Position numbers and translations under genes: made by a program. A stretch of DNA of 64,000 nucleotides. Source: JANPPS01 sp965246925. Lineage in GTDB: Bacteria; Pseudomonadota; Alphaproteobacteria; Acetobacterales; Acetobacteraceae. The notes beneath the pieces are model-generated. The model was not told the DNA's origin, did no database searches, and saw nothing but the letters and a program-made list of their open reading frames with translations. The stretch covers positions 2,604,001 through 2,668,000 of the forward strand of contig OZ251994.1 in NCBI GenBank assembly GCA_965246925.1. Direction: 5' to 3'. Every line of letters begins with the position of its first letter. The stretch's first letter is position 1. Shown here piece after piece: positions 32,664 through 41,486 of the stretch.

Positions 32664-34315
32664 GTCGAACTCGTTTCTGGACGTGGTGAGATGCCGCACC
32701 TACCCCGGATCAGGTCCGACGCGCGCTCCGCTATCATGAGCGTGCTGGCGTAGGTGTTGGCAGACGGCATGCTGGGCATTATGGAGGCGTCCACCACCCG
32801 CAGGCCCTGCAACCCGTGCACCTTCAGTTCGTCGTCCACGACCGCCATCGGATCCGCTGCCGGGCCCATGCGCGCCGTGCCGATCAGGTGATAGGTCGTG
32901 CTGCCGTGGGCGCGGGCGTGGTCCAGCAGCGCTTCGTCCGTCTCCGCCCCGGCGCCCGGCAGCGTTTCTGCCTCCACGAACCGCCCCAACTCGGGCGTGG
33001 CCAGCATGCGGCGGACCAGGCGGATGCCGGCCACCGTGAGCCTCCGGTCCTCCGTGGCGGATAGGTAGTTGGGCTGGATCACCGGGTCCTCGAACACGTC
33101 GGTGCTGCGGGCCCGGACATACCCGACGCTTTCAGGGCGGTGCGGCCAGACGCCGGCGGTCATGCCGGGGTAGTTGTCCAATATATAAGTCTTGCCCACC
33201 TCATAGCTGCCGGGGGTGAAGACGCATTGCACGTTGGGCGCGTCCTTACCGTGCATTGCCGTATCGTAGGCGTTCCAGAACACGTGCACCTGCGACGGTG
33301 CTACGGCCAGGATGCTCGGGCGCCGCATGCCCCAGCGTGCGACCTCGCGCATCAGGCGCCAGCCGCGCGACAGCTCATTCAGCGTGGCCGTTCCCGGGCG
33401 GGCGCGCATGACGATGCGGGACGCGTAGTGGTCCCGAAAGTTTTCGCCGACGCCGGGCAGGGCGTGGTGAACCGCGACGCCCAGTTCCTGCAGCAACGCG
33501 GACGGGCCCACGCCCGATACTTGCAACAGCCGCGCCGTGTTGACGGTGCCGGCCGACAGGATCACCTCCCGCCGGGCCTGAACCTCGTCCGGGGCGGCGC
33601 CACGGGCGGCAAGGGTGCGCACGCCCACTGCCCGGCGTCCGTCGAACACCAAGGCGCATGCGCGGGCGTTGGTGCGGATGCTGAGGTTGGGACGGGAGCG
33701 CGCCGGGCCGAGATACCCGCGCGCCGCGCTGACCCGGCGCCCCCCCTCGATCGTGCGTTGGAAATAGCCGACGCCGGCCTGATCACCGCTATTGTAATCG
33801 GGGTTGCGCGGAATGCCCATGCCGGTCACGCCGGCCATGAACGCCTCCGACATAGGGTGGATCCAGTCCTGGTCGCTGACGGGGATACCGCCGTGCCGGC
33901 CACGGACGGCGTGATCGCCGGTGCCCAGCCGCCGCTCGCTCCGGCGGAAGTATGGCAGGACGTCGTCGTAGCCCCAGCCCCGGTTGCCGCGCTGCGCCCA
34001 GCTGTCGAAATCGGCGGGCTGGCCGCGGTTATACACCATGCCGTTCACGCTGCTGGATCCACCCAGCGTGCGTCCGACGGTGGTGGCAATCGGGCGGCCT
34101 CCGGTTTGCCTCGTAGGTTCCGTCTTGAACTGCCACGTGACGGCCGGGTCGAACAGGGTGCGGGTGAAGCCGGCGGGAATGTGGATCATTGGATTGCGGT
34201 CGGGCGGCCCGGCCTCGAGCAGACAGACAGTTGTGCCCGGGTCCTCCGTGAGCCGCGCGGCCAACACGCAGCCCGCCGCGCCGGCACCGACGATCACGTA
34301 ATCGAAGCTGTCCAC
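32648..34315 (-). CDS. GMC family oxidoreductase (choline dehydrogenase-like)
   Basis: The GTG at 34315 is preceded by GGAGGAGAG and gives 555 residues beginning DSFDYVIVGAGAAGCVLAARL, the FAD-binding start of the family; an upstream ATG frame adds 31 unrelated residues. Further motifs are GRTLGGSSSVNGMVYNRG near residue 85, TVNTARLLQVSGVGP near 265, STTYHLIGTARMG with the catalytic His near 480, and GLRVVDASIMPSMPSANTYA near 520. It oxidises an alcohol with FAD; the substrate is not evident. It is oriented against the glycan genes on both sides. Confidence 0.9.
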   Translation of the reverse strand: MDSFDYVIVGAGAAGCVLAARLTEDPGTTVCLLEAGPPDRNPMIHIPAGFTRTLFDPAVTWQFKTEPTRQTGGRPIATTVGRTLGGSSSVNGMVYNRGQPADFDSWAQRGNRGWGYDDVLPYFRRSERRLGTGDHAVRGRHGGIPVSDQDWIHPMSEAFMAGVTGMGIPRNPDYNSGDQAGVGYFQRTIEGGRRVSAARGYLGPARSRPNLSIRTNARACALVFDGRRAVGVRTLAARGAAPDEVQARREVILSAGTVNTARLLQVSGVGPSALLQELGVAVHHALPGVGENFRDHYASRIVMRARPGTATLNELSRGWRLMREVARWGMRRPSILAVAPSQVHVFWNAYDTAMHGKDAPNVQCVFTPGSYEVGKTYILDNYPGMTAGVWPHRPESVGYVRARSTDVFEDPVIQPNYLSATEDRRLTVAGIRLVRRMLATPELGRFVEAETLPGAGAETDEALLDHARAHGSTTYHLIGTARMGPAADPMAVVDDELKVHGLQGLRVVDASIMPSMPSANTYASTLMIAERASDLIRGRCGISPRPETSSTQPVR

Positions 34316-34408
34316 TGGCTCTCCTCCGCATTCAGCCCCGCGCGGGCTGTTAAGATAAGCTAGTGTATGATTTGCTGTGTCAGGCCGGTAGGCCTGAAGG
34401 GAGAGCAC

Positions 34409-37405
34409 GTGTTCGAGACTGCCGTGACGGAACAGGAGCTTGCGGCCCCCCTCTTCGACGCGGCCTATTACCGCGCCATCCGCCCGGACCTAGACGGCAC
34501 CGACGCCGACCTGCTGCAACATTATGTCCGGCATGGCTGGCGGGAGCGAAGCCAGCCGCATCCCTTGTTCGATCCGTCCTACGTGCAGTGGCAATGGGGC
34601 GAGGAACTGGGTGCGGGGGAGGAGCCGTTCGGACGCTATCTGGCCGGACGCTGGCGCGAAGTGCGGTCGCCGCATCCGTTGTTCGACACCGAACTCTACC
34701 GCCGCCGTTACCCCGGGCTCGATCAGGAGCTATTGGCGCATTACCAGCAACAGGGCTGGCGGGACGGTGCGTCGCCGCATGGCTTGTTCGATCCTGGCTT
34801 CTACCGGTCCCAGGCCGGCATCGGCGAGCAGGAGGACCCTGCCCGGCACTATATGATGGCGGGCTGGCGCGGCGGGCTGGCCCCGCATCCGCTGTTCGAC
34901 CCCGCGCATTATCTGGCGCAACGGGCGGACGTGGCCGGCGCCGATCCGTTGTCGCATTACGTGCAGTTCGGCTCGCATGAGGGGGTGGAGCCGCATCCGC
35001 TGTTCGATCCCGCGCATTACCGGCGCCAAGTGCCAGCGTTGGACGAGGATCCGCTACTGCACTACCTGCACACCGGCGGGACGTCCGGGCTTTCACCGCA
35101 TCCGCTGTTTGACGTCGCGTTCTACCGCGCGCAGCTCGGACGCGTGCCGGACGGGCCGGATCTACCGGATTACCTCGCGCATGCCGGCCTGCAAACGGTC
35201 TCCCCGTGTCCACTGTTCGACGAATCCTGGTACCGGCAAACTGTGCTGGACGGGGCGATGCGCCCGGGCCTGCTGCACTATCTGCGGGAGGGGTGGTATG
35301 AGGGTTGTGAGCCGCATCCCTGCTTCGATAGTGTGTTTTACCGGCAGCAATCGGCCGGCCTCGCCGAGGCGCCATTGCGGCATTTCCGCAAGGTGGGGGA
35401 GGCGGCGGGCCTGCGTCCCAACGCGGTGTTCTCAGGCGCGTTCTACCGCATGATGCAGCCGGGCGCGGTGCCGCAGGATGGCTCGCCGTTTGAGCATTAT
35501 ATCCTGACGGGTGAGGCCGAGGGCCGGGCCGCCTCACCGGCGTTTCGTCCGCGCCGTTATCGTAGCCGGTATCTGGCCTATGCGCCGGCCACGTCGCCGA
35601 TGCGGCATTTTATGCTGACCGGTCAGGTGCACGTCATGCCGGCGCCGCAGGATCCGGTGGCGGCCTTGCGCGCCCGGACTCCACAGGGTGAGGCCGCGCC
35701 GCCATGCGTCATCGTCCTGCTCGGCCCCGCCGATGCGGAGGCGCGGGCGGCGGTGTGGGAGGAATGGGCGGTCGAGCCCAGGCCCAAATCCGGGCCGCGG
35801 CGGTGCGCCTTGGGCTGGGTGATCGAGGCAGAGACGCTGGCCCAGTTGCGGCCGGCGCTCGATGCGCTGCGCGGGAAGCCGGGCGCCGCGCCGGTTCTAT
35901 TGCTTTGGGGCGCGGTTTTCATGACGCGGGGGGATGTGTCGCTGCTGCTCGCGGCCGGAATGGCGGCGCATCCGACGATGCTGGACCGGGCGCTGGACGT
36001 CCGGCATGCCGGTTACACCGTTCGGGGCGGCACAGCCTACCCTGACGGGACCGGGGAGGATCCGGAGCATCCAGCGCTGGCCAGGAATCGTACTGCGGTC
36101 ACAGCCGGCCCGGTCTTGGCATTGCCGTCGCTAAAGCTGCCTGATCCTATGCCGGAAAGCATGGATGAGCTGTTCATCATGCTCAGCGCCGGTGCCCGGT
36201 TCGTGCCGGGGGCAGTGGCCTGCGTTCTAGACGCCGTGGTGGGCGGGCCACCGCCCGGCCCGGTGCCGGCCCGCTTGCCCAACGATCCCGTGCGGCCCCG
36301 GTTGCTCATGATCGACAGCATCGTCCCGCGTTTCGCGTTCGACGCCGGGTCGTACTACGCGCTGCAGCTGATGCAGATGTATCAGCGATTCGGCTACGAC
36401 GTGACCTTTCTACCGGACGCCGAGATGACCGCACCACGGCACGCGGCGGAGGCGGTGGCAGCACTGGGGATCGAGATCGTGCAGGCGCCGTTCGCCCAAA
36501 GCAGCGCGGGCTTCATCCAGGGCGCGCCGGGTGAGTACGAGGTGCTGCTGCTGTCCCGTTACGATTGCGGCGGGCGGCATGCCGCGGCGGCTCAGGACCG
36601 CTGGCCTGGCGCCAAGACCGTGTTCCATCCGGGCGACCTGCATTACCTGCGTGAGCTGCGGCAGGCCGTGCTGCGCGAAGATGTCGGCCAGTTTGCCCGC
36701 GCGCTGGACATGAAGCGGTGGGAGATGGAGGTCGTGGCCCGGGCCGACATGACGGTCGTGGTGTCGGACCATGAGCTAGGCGTCCTGCGGACTGCCGGAT
36801 TTGCAGACAGGGTCGTGAAGGTTGAGCCGGCGTTCGCCAATCGCCACCCGGCCCCGTATGACCCGGCGGCGCGGCACGGCGTGGCATTCATCGGCGGCTA
36901 CGGACACCAGCCCAACGTGGACGCGGCCGAGTTCCTGTGCACCGAAATCTGGCCCCTCGTCACCGCGATCCACCCCGGCATCACGCTGCATATCGTGGGC
37001 TCGGCGGCCCCGGACTCCTTCCAGTCCTACGCGAGTGAGGATGTGGTGATCGAGGGCCGCGTGGAGGATTTGGACGGCCTGCTAGACCGGCTGCGCTTGA
37101 CCGTGGCGCCGCTGCGCTTCGGGGCGGGGGTGAAGATGAAGCTAGTGTCCAGCCTGGCGGCGGGCGTTCCGGTCGTGTGCACACCGATCGCGGCCGAGGG
37201 GCTGGGTCTGGCGCCAGGGGAGGGGCTGGTGCTGGCCGAAGACGCGTCCGCCATCGCCGCAGCGATCGCCGCAATCTATGACGATCCCGTCCGCCTGAGC
37301 GCGCTATCATCGTCAGGGTTTTCGGCCATCAGCTCACGCTATTCGCCTGCCGCGGCCGAGGCCGCCTACCGCGCCGCGCTCGGACCGATACTTGGGTTGC
37401 CATGA
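34409..37405 (+). CDS. Giant glycosyltransferase: 11 x ~36-residue repeats, degenerate GT2-like segment, GT4 domain
   Basis: The GTG at 34409 follows GGGAGAG at five bases and gives 998 residues; an upstream ATG adds 14 residues without a ribosome-binding site. Residues ~13-411 are eleven tandem units of 35-38 residues with consensus PHPLFDP-xx-YR-x(8-12)-DPL-x-HYL-x-x-GWREG. Residues ~412-630 resemble a worn-down GT2 domain (TMLDRALDVRHAGYTVRGG). Residues ~632-998 are a GT-B/GT4 enzyme: LLMIDSIVPRFAFDAGSYYALQL, IGGYGHQPNVDAAEF near 827, VAPLRFGAGVKMKLVSSLAAGVPVV near 915. The GT4 part should transfer a sugar to a surface glycan; the repeats may be a binding or scaffolding array. It overlaps the next methyltransferase gene by 4 bp. 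Confidence 0.85.
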   Translation: MFETAVTEQELAAPLFDAAYYRAIRPDLDGTDADLLQHYVRHGWRERSQPHPLFDPSYVQWQWGEELGAGEEPFGRYLAGRWREVRSPHPLFDTELYRRRYPGLDQELLAHYQQQGWRDGASPHGLFDPGFYRSQAGIGEQEDPARHYMMAGWRGGLAPHPLFDPAHYLAQRADVAGADPLSHYVQFGSHEGVEPHPLFDPAHYRRQVPALDEDPLLHYLHTGGTSGLSPHPLFDVAFYRAQLGRVPDGPDLPDYLAHAGLQTVSPCPLFDESWYRQTVLDGAMRPGLLHYLREGWYEGCEPHPCFDSVFYRQQSAGLAEAPLRHFRKVGEAAGLRPNAVFSGAFYRMMQPGAVPQDGSPFEHYILTGEAEGRAASPAFRPRRYRSRYLAYAPATSPMRHFMLTGQVHVMPAPQDPVAALRARTPQGEAAPPCVIVLLGPADAEARAAVWEEWAVEPRPKSGPRRCALGWVIEAETLAQLRPALDALRGKPGAAPVLLLWGAVFMTRGDVSLLLAAGMAAHPTMLDRALDVRHAGYTVRGGTAYPDGTGEDPEHPALARNRTAVTAGPVLALPSLKLPDPMPESMDELFIMLSAGARFVPGAVACVLDAVVGGPPPGPVPARLPNDPVRPRLLMIDSIVPRFAFDAGSYYALQLMQMYQRFGYDVTFLPDAEMTAPRHAAEAVAALGIEIVQAPFAQSSAGFIQGAPGEYEVLLLSRYDCGGRHAAAAQDRWPGAKTVFHPGDLHYLRELRQAVLREDVGQFARALDMKRWEMEVVARADMTVVVSDHELGVLRTAGFADRVVKVEPAFANRHPAPYDPAARHGVAFIGGYGHQPNVDAAEFLCTEIWPLVTAIHPGITLHIVGSAAPDSFQSYASEDVVIEGRVEDLDGLLDRLRLTVAPLRFGAGVKMKLVSSLAAGVPVVCTPIAAEGLGLAPGEGLVLAEDASAIAAAIAAIYDDPVRLSALSSSGFSAISSRYSPAAAEAAYRAALGPILGLP
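34445..35643 (+). repeat. Eleven degenerate ~108-bp tandem units encoding the PHPLFD repeat
   Basis: Within the glycosyltransferase gene eleven units of about 105-114 bp follow one another, each starting at a conserved CCGCAT-type codon pair for Pro-His and a Phe-Asp pair, with a Tyr-Arg 3-4 residues later and His-Tyr and Gly-Trp in the second half. Units 2-7 are the most alike; units 10 and 11 have lost PHPLFD but keep the Tyr-Arg and His-Tyr/Phe positions. Confidence 0.85.
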
Positions 37406-38136
37406 GGGAGTGCAGCAAGTCCATTCCGCGACGGATGTCGCAGCCGAACTTCGCCCTGCGTTACTTTAGAGGGTACGGCATCGACATCGGCGGAAAGCCG
37501 GATCCGCTCAGCCTGTATGCCCACCTGTTTCCGCTGGTGACCGCCATCCGGGTTTGGGATATCGAGGACGGGGACGCACAGTTCATGGCGGGCGTCCCGG
37601 ATGCGAGCGTGGATTTCGTGCATTCGAGCCACTGTCTCGAACACCTGCACGACCCGGCCGAGGCGCTACGCCACTGGCTGCGGATCACCCGCCCGGGGGG
37701 TTACGTCATCGCGACGGTGCCGGATGAAGACCTTTACGAGCAAGGGCAGTTTCCAAGCACCCTGAATGGCGATCACAAGGTGAGCTTTACACTGTGGAAA
37801 CCCGCAAGCTGGGCGCCCCGCTCCGTCAACCTGCTCGATCTGTTGCGGGATCTCGGACCCGCCGCGCGCCCGGAAAAGATCGAGCTGCTGAACGCCACCT
37901 ACCAGGACACCCTGCCGCGCTATGACCAGACCCGCACGCCGGTGGGGGAGTGCGCGATCGAGTTCGTGCTGCGCAAGGCCGGCCCACAGGAGGTGGATGC
38001 CCGAGCCCCGGTCCGCACAGTAACGCAGCCCCCGCCGGACCTTCGCCGACACTATAAACAGTATATAGCCGATGGACGCACGCTAAAGGCGGCCAACGCG
38101 GTGCAGCCGCCATTCACCGACACGGACGAGCTCTGA
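37402..38136 (+). CDS. SAM-dependent methyltransferase (class I)
   Basis: A 244-residue protein starting in an ATGA overlap with the giant glycosyltransferase. Motif I is reduced to GYGIDIGGKPDPL near residue 27; motif II-III follow with VDFVHSSHCLEHLHDPAEALRHWLRITRPGGYVIATVPD near 70-110, typical of Methyltransf_11-type enzymes. It probably methylates a sugar or a precursor in the same glycan pathway. The gene is three bases upstream of the GT/methyltransferase fusion. Confidence 0.82.
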   Translation: MRECSKSIPRRMSQPNFALRYFRGYGIDIGGKPDPLSLYAHLFPLVTAIRVWDIEDGDAQFMAGVPDASVDFVHSSHCLEHLHDPAEALRHWLRITRPGGYVIATVPDEDLYEQGQFPSTLNGDHKVSFTLWKPASWAPRSVNLLDLLRDLGPAARPEKIELLNATYQDTLPRYDQTRTPVGECAIEFVLRKAGPQEVDARAPVRTVTQPPPDLRRHYKQYIADGRTLKAANAVQPPFTDTDEL

Positions 38137-38139
38137 GCG

Positions 38140-40002
38140 TTGGACGACGATGCGCCGCTGATTGCGTTCACCATTGCCGCACGCAACTACATTCCCTACG
38201 CCACCAGCCTGCATCGCTCGCTACAGCAGCACCACCCCGGCATCCAGTTCTTCCTGGGTCTCAGCGACGTGCGGGAAGGATTTGACGAGGCGGCGCTGGA
38301 TTTCGCGTTGATCGACCTCGCTATGCTGCGTGACATCCGGATTTGGGCGATGGCCGAGCGATATAACGCGACCGAGTTCTGCACCGCCATCAAGCCGTTC
38401 CTGTTCCTCCATCTCATGGCGCGCCACCCCGGCCACCGCATTTGCTACTTCGATCCCGACATCTGGGTCATGTCGCCCATGACCGAGTTGCGGGACGCCT
38501 TGGACGGTGGCGCGCAAATGGTGCTGACACCGCATCTGCTCACGCCCACCGCCGACCCCGCGCGCTTTCCCGATCAGACCATGCTGACCTACGGGACCTA
38601 TAATCTCGGCTTCCTCGCCGTGCGGGATAGCCCGGAAACGCGGGCCGTGATGCGATGGTGGGCGGACCGGTTGGAGACGCAATGCATCATCGACCTGGCA
38701 AACGGGCTGTTCGTAGACCAGAAATGGGCGGATATGTTCCCGGCGCTGCTGGACCGCGTCCACGTGCTGCGCCATCCCGGCTACAACATCGCCTATTGGA
38801 ACGTGATGCAGCGCCGGGTGCGCTGGGACGGGTCGTGGACCGTGACCGCGGACGGATTTGCGGCCGCGCCGGTGCGGTTCGTGCATTTCAGCGGTTATAG
38901 CAATTTTGAGCCCGGCGTGTTCTCCCGCCACGCGCGCTATCTGGATCATTGGGTGCTGCATGACTTGGCGCTGCTGCTACCGCTGTTCCGGGAACGGTTG
39001 CTGCAGTCCGGGTTCGAGGCGTTCTCCCGCTTCCGCTACGCCTTTGGCTGGCTTGGCCAAAGCGGGGCAAACCTGCATACGCCAGAGGAGCTTGCCGAGC
39101 GAGCGCTCGGGCCGGCTCCGTTCGGCCGGGACCTCATGCCATTGCCGTCCATCAACGTGCAAAGCTGGGCCGATTGGAAGGCGCAGCGCGACGCCGCCGC
39201 ACCGGCGTTGCTCGAGCAACGGGCCACGGAGCGCGCGCTGGAGCCAGACGTGCCGGGCCCGTTCTCGACGACCGGCATCTGCAGCATGTGCCGGATCGAG
39301 ACCCGGTTCGATATGGACTACACCTACGCATTGGAGTTCGAGCCCGGCGCGCTCACGCCCAATTGGCGCGAGAATTGCCAATGCAGCTGCGGCTTCATCA
39401 CGCGCATTCGCGGTGCGATGCACGTGCTACAGACCGTGATCCAGCCCGCGCCGGGCGCGGCTATCTACGTCACGGAGGCCGTGACACCGCTGTTCCGCTG
39501 GCTTCGCCTACGCTGGCCCAACACCATCGGCAGCGAGTTCTTCAGCCCGTCTCATGTGCCGGGGCGGCTATATGACGGGGTGCGGCATGAGGATATCTGC
39601 CGCCTTACCTTTGCCGGCGCCCAGTTTGACGCCGTTCTGTCCTTCGACGTACTCGAACACGTCGTGGATCTGGACGCGGCGTTGCGGGAGTGCTTTCGCG
39701 TTCTCAAGCCCGGCGGCACCCTGCTGTTTACCGCGCCGACGCAGTTCGATCATGGGGCCGTGGTGGAATTGGTCGAGATACTGGCAGACGGCAGCTACAA
39801 TTTCCTCCGCCCGCCCGAGTATCACGGCAACCCCGTCAATCCGGATCAGGGATCGCTCGCGTTCAGGTATTTGGGGCTAGACGCGCTAGACCGCCTTCGC
39901 GCGGTCGGGTTCGAACATGCCGAAGCCGCGATATACTGGTCTCAGGACGCGGCGCTGCTGGGGCGTCACTTGAACCTGTTCCTTGCAAGGAAAGCCGCAT
40001 GA
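38140..40002 (+). CDS. Bifunctional glycosyltransferase-methyltransferase with central Cys cluster
   Basis: A 620-residue protein starting at TTG three bases after the previous stop. Residues 1-~290 resemble a GT-A nucleotide-sugar transferase (IAFTIAARNYIPYATSLHRSLQQHHPG, then KPFLFLHLMARHPGHRICYFDPDIWVMSPM with a DPD metal site, and VRFVHFSGYSNFEPGVFS). Residues ~375-420 carry cysteines at 381, 384, 413, 415 and 417 (CSMC, CQCSC), a likely zinc-binding knuckle. Residues ~430-620 are a class I methyltransferase (DAVLSFDVLEHVVDLDAALRECFRVLKPGGTLLFTAP). It should add a sugar and a methyl group in the same glycan pathway. The TTG start is chosen from spacing alone. Confidence 0.8.
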   Translation: MDDDAPLIAFTIAARNYIPYATSLHRSLQQHHPGIQFFLGLSDVREGFDEAALDFALIDLAMLRDIRIWAMAERYNATEFCTAIKPFLFLHLMARHPGHRICYFDPDIWVMSPMTELRDALDGGAQMVLTPHLLTPTADPARFPDQTMLTYGTYNLGFLAVRDSPETRAVMRWWADRLETQCIIDLANGLFVDQKWADMFPALLDRVHVLRHPGYNIAYWNVMQRRVRWDGSWTVTADGFAAAPVRFVHFSGYSNFEPGVFSRHARYLDHWVLHDLALLLPLFRERLLQSGFEAFSRFRYAFGWLGQSGANLHTPEELAERALGPAPFGRDLMPLPSINVQSWADWKAQRDAAAPALLEQRATERALEPDVPGPFSTTGICSMCRIETRFDMDYTYALEFEPGALTPNWRENCQCSCGFITRIRGAMHVLQTVIQPAPGAAIYVTEAVTPLFRWLRLRWPNTIGSEFFSPSHVPGRLYDGVRHEDICRLTFAGAQFDAVLSFDVLEHVVDLDAALRECFRVLKPGGTLLFTAPTQFDHGAVVELVEILADGSYNFLRPPEYHGNPVNPDQGSLAFRYLGLDALDRLRAVGFEHAEAAIYWSQDAALLGRHLNLFLARKAA

Positions 40003-40739
40003 CCTACCCGCCCGGACTGTTGCAGGAGTTCAATCGCACCGGAGATTTCGAGGCGCTGCGGCCGTATCTGCCCGATGGTTACGCGTATGGGGTATTCAGC
40101 TCCGACCTACCAGTGCTTCATGCCTATCTGCTGGACCCCGATGTGACCGCCGTGACCGAACAGCTCGCCGCGGCCGGTGCGCCCTCGCTCGTGGACCGGT
40201 TCCGCATGCTGGTGCTGAAGCAGCTGCTGCTTACGACGGAACGGCTGCAGGGTGAGGTCTGGGAGCTTGGGGTATATCGCGGCGGTACGGCGGCCTTGAT
40301 TCGCAACATCCTGGCAGCGCGCCCGGCCCCGCCGACGTTCCGGCTGTTCGATACTTTTGCAGGCATGCCGGAGTCGGATAGCGGACACGATCTGCACGGC
40401 GCGGGGGAGTTCGCGGACGTATCGCTCACGGCGGTGCAGGCGCTGATCGGGCCGGGTTCGTTCCTTGATTACCGCCCAGGTCTGGTGCCAGACACTTTCG
40501 CAGGGCTGGAAGCCGCACAGCTTCGGTTCGTTCACGTGGATTTGGATATTCACCGTTCGCTCGTAGCTGCCTTGGAATTCATCTACCCGCGATTGGTGCA
40601 GGGCGGGATCATTCTCTTGGACGATTATGGTTTTGCAACCTGTCCTGGAGCCAGGGAAGCTATCGACGAATATTGTTCCAAATCGACTCTACCTCTCGTT
40701 GTGTTACCGACGGGTCAGGCCTTCCTTATCAAGCATTAA
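39999..40739 (+). CDS. TylF/MycF-type O-methyltransferase
   Basis: A 246-residue protein whose ATG overlaps the preceding stop (ATGA). The methyltransferase core reads GEVWELGVYRGGTAALIRNIL near residue 85, FRLFDTFAGMPESDS near 110, and FVHVDLDIHRSLVAALEFIYPRLVQGGIILLDDYGF near 170-205, matching the TylF/MycF family of metal-dependent sugar O-methyltransferases. It is the last gene of the tight run 34409-40739 and probably methylates a sugar hydroxyl of the glycan. Confidence 0.88.
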   Translation: MTYPPGLLQEFNRTGDFEALRPYLPDGYAYGVFSSDLPVLHAYLLDPDVTAVTEQLAAAGAPSLVDRFRMLVLKQLLLTTERLQGEVWELGVYRGGTAALIRNILAARPAPPTFRLFDTFAGMPESDSGHDLHGAGEFADVSLTAVQALIGPGSFLDYRPGLVPDTFAGLEAAQLRFVHVDLDIHRSLVAALEFIYPRLVQGGIILLDDYGFATCPGAREAIDEYCSKSTLPLVVLPTGQAFLIKH

Positions 40740-40808
40740 GCTTTGTGGCACTAAGATTAACAGGTCGTGTATTGAGCGACGAAACCTGGAAAGACGCCGT
40801 TTTGAGAC

Positions 40809-40838
40809 TTGTGAACAGTCGTGGATAGCTCGTATATC
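40809..40838 (+). promoter_or_regulatory. Candidate sigma-70-type promoter of the PEP-CTERM gene
   Basis: TTGTGA and TATATC are separated by 18 bases, and the -10 box ends 27 bases before the ATG of the PEP-CTERM gene, which has GGAG seven bases upstream of its start. The 126-bp gap after the methyltransferase operon and the terminator downstream suggest an independent transcript. Sequence match is moderate. Confidence 0.4.
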
Positions 40839-40865
40839 ACCCTCAAGTGTGAACGGAGTTAACTC

Positions 40866-41423
40866 ATGCGTAAGCTTTTCGTCGCTGCGGGTCTCGCGGC
40901 TGCCACCTTGGGTGCTTTGCCGGCCGTAGCCACTCCCCTGAATGGCATCACGATCTCGAACCTGTCGATCCTCGGTAACACGTACAACGTCACCTTCGCC
41001 GACGGCAGCTTCGATAGCATCAGCAATCCCGGCAAGGACGTGTTCTCGACCGGCGCGCAGGCGCTGACGGCACTGAGCGTCATCACTTCCAACCTCACCT
41101 ATAAGGCGTTGGCCGCTCCGGCCGGGTTCGCTGGCGTGATTGTGGCTGACGGTCCGGTGAAGGTCGGCACCGATCCGAACATTCCGCCGCCGGGAACCCC
41201 GGTGAATGTGGTGGATGCCGCCGTCGAGGTTCGTGGCTTGGTGCCGCCGACCGTCGTGGACCAGGCGATCACGACCGCCACCGATTACTCGGCGCTCTAT
41301 GGCTTCACCTTCGCCACGTTCGCCAGGGTTCCGGCCAGTGCAGTGCCGGAGCCGGCCAGCATCGCCGTGGTGGCGTTCGGCCTGTTCGGCCTCGGCTGGG
41401 CCCGCCGCCGCTTCGTCAAGTAA
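40866..41423 (+). CDS. PEP-CTERM sorting-domain protein
   Basis: A 185-residue secreted protein. Residues 1-23 are a signal peptide (RKLFVAAGLAAATLGALPAVA). The C-terminal ~25 residues form a PEP-CTERM anchor: VPEPASIAVVAFGLFGLGWARRR, i.e. the PEP motif, a hydrophobic helix and an arginine cluster, recognised by exosortase. The middle is Thr/Ser/Asn-rich with no cysteine. Such proteins are exported, processed and often tied to extracellular polysaccharide. Its place directly after the glycan operon fits that, but no exosortase gene is in this window. Confidence 0.9.
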   Translation: MRKLFVAAGLAAATLGALPAVATPLNGITISNLSILGNTYNVTFADGSFDSISNPGKDVFSTGAQALTALSVITSNLTYKALAAPAGFAGVIVADGPVKVGTDPNIPPPGTPVNVVDAAVEVRGLVPPTVVDQAITTATDYSALYGFTFATFARVPASAVPEPASIAVVAFGLFGLGWARRRFVK

Positions 41424-41447
41424 CTTCCCGCCGTTCGACTGCAAAGA

Positions 41448-41477
41448 GGGCGCTGGGCAACCAGCGCCCTTTTGTTT
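41448..41477 (+). terminator. Rho-independent terminator after the PEP-CTERM gene
   Basis: A perfect nine-base-pair GC-rich stem (GGGCGCTGG / CCAGCGCCC) with a GCAA tetraloop is followed by TTTTGTTT. It ends 25 bases after the stop codon of the PEP-CTERM gene and also precedes the convergent GST stop by about ten bases. Confidence 0.92.
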
Positions 41478-41486
41478 GGCCCAGGC

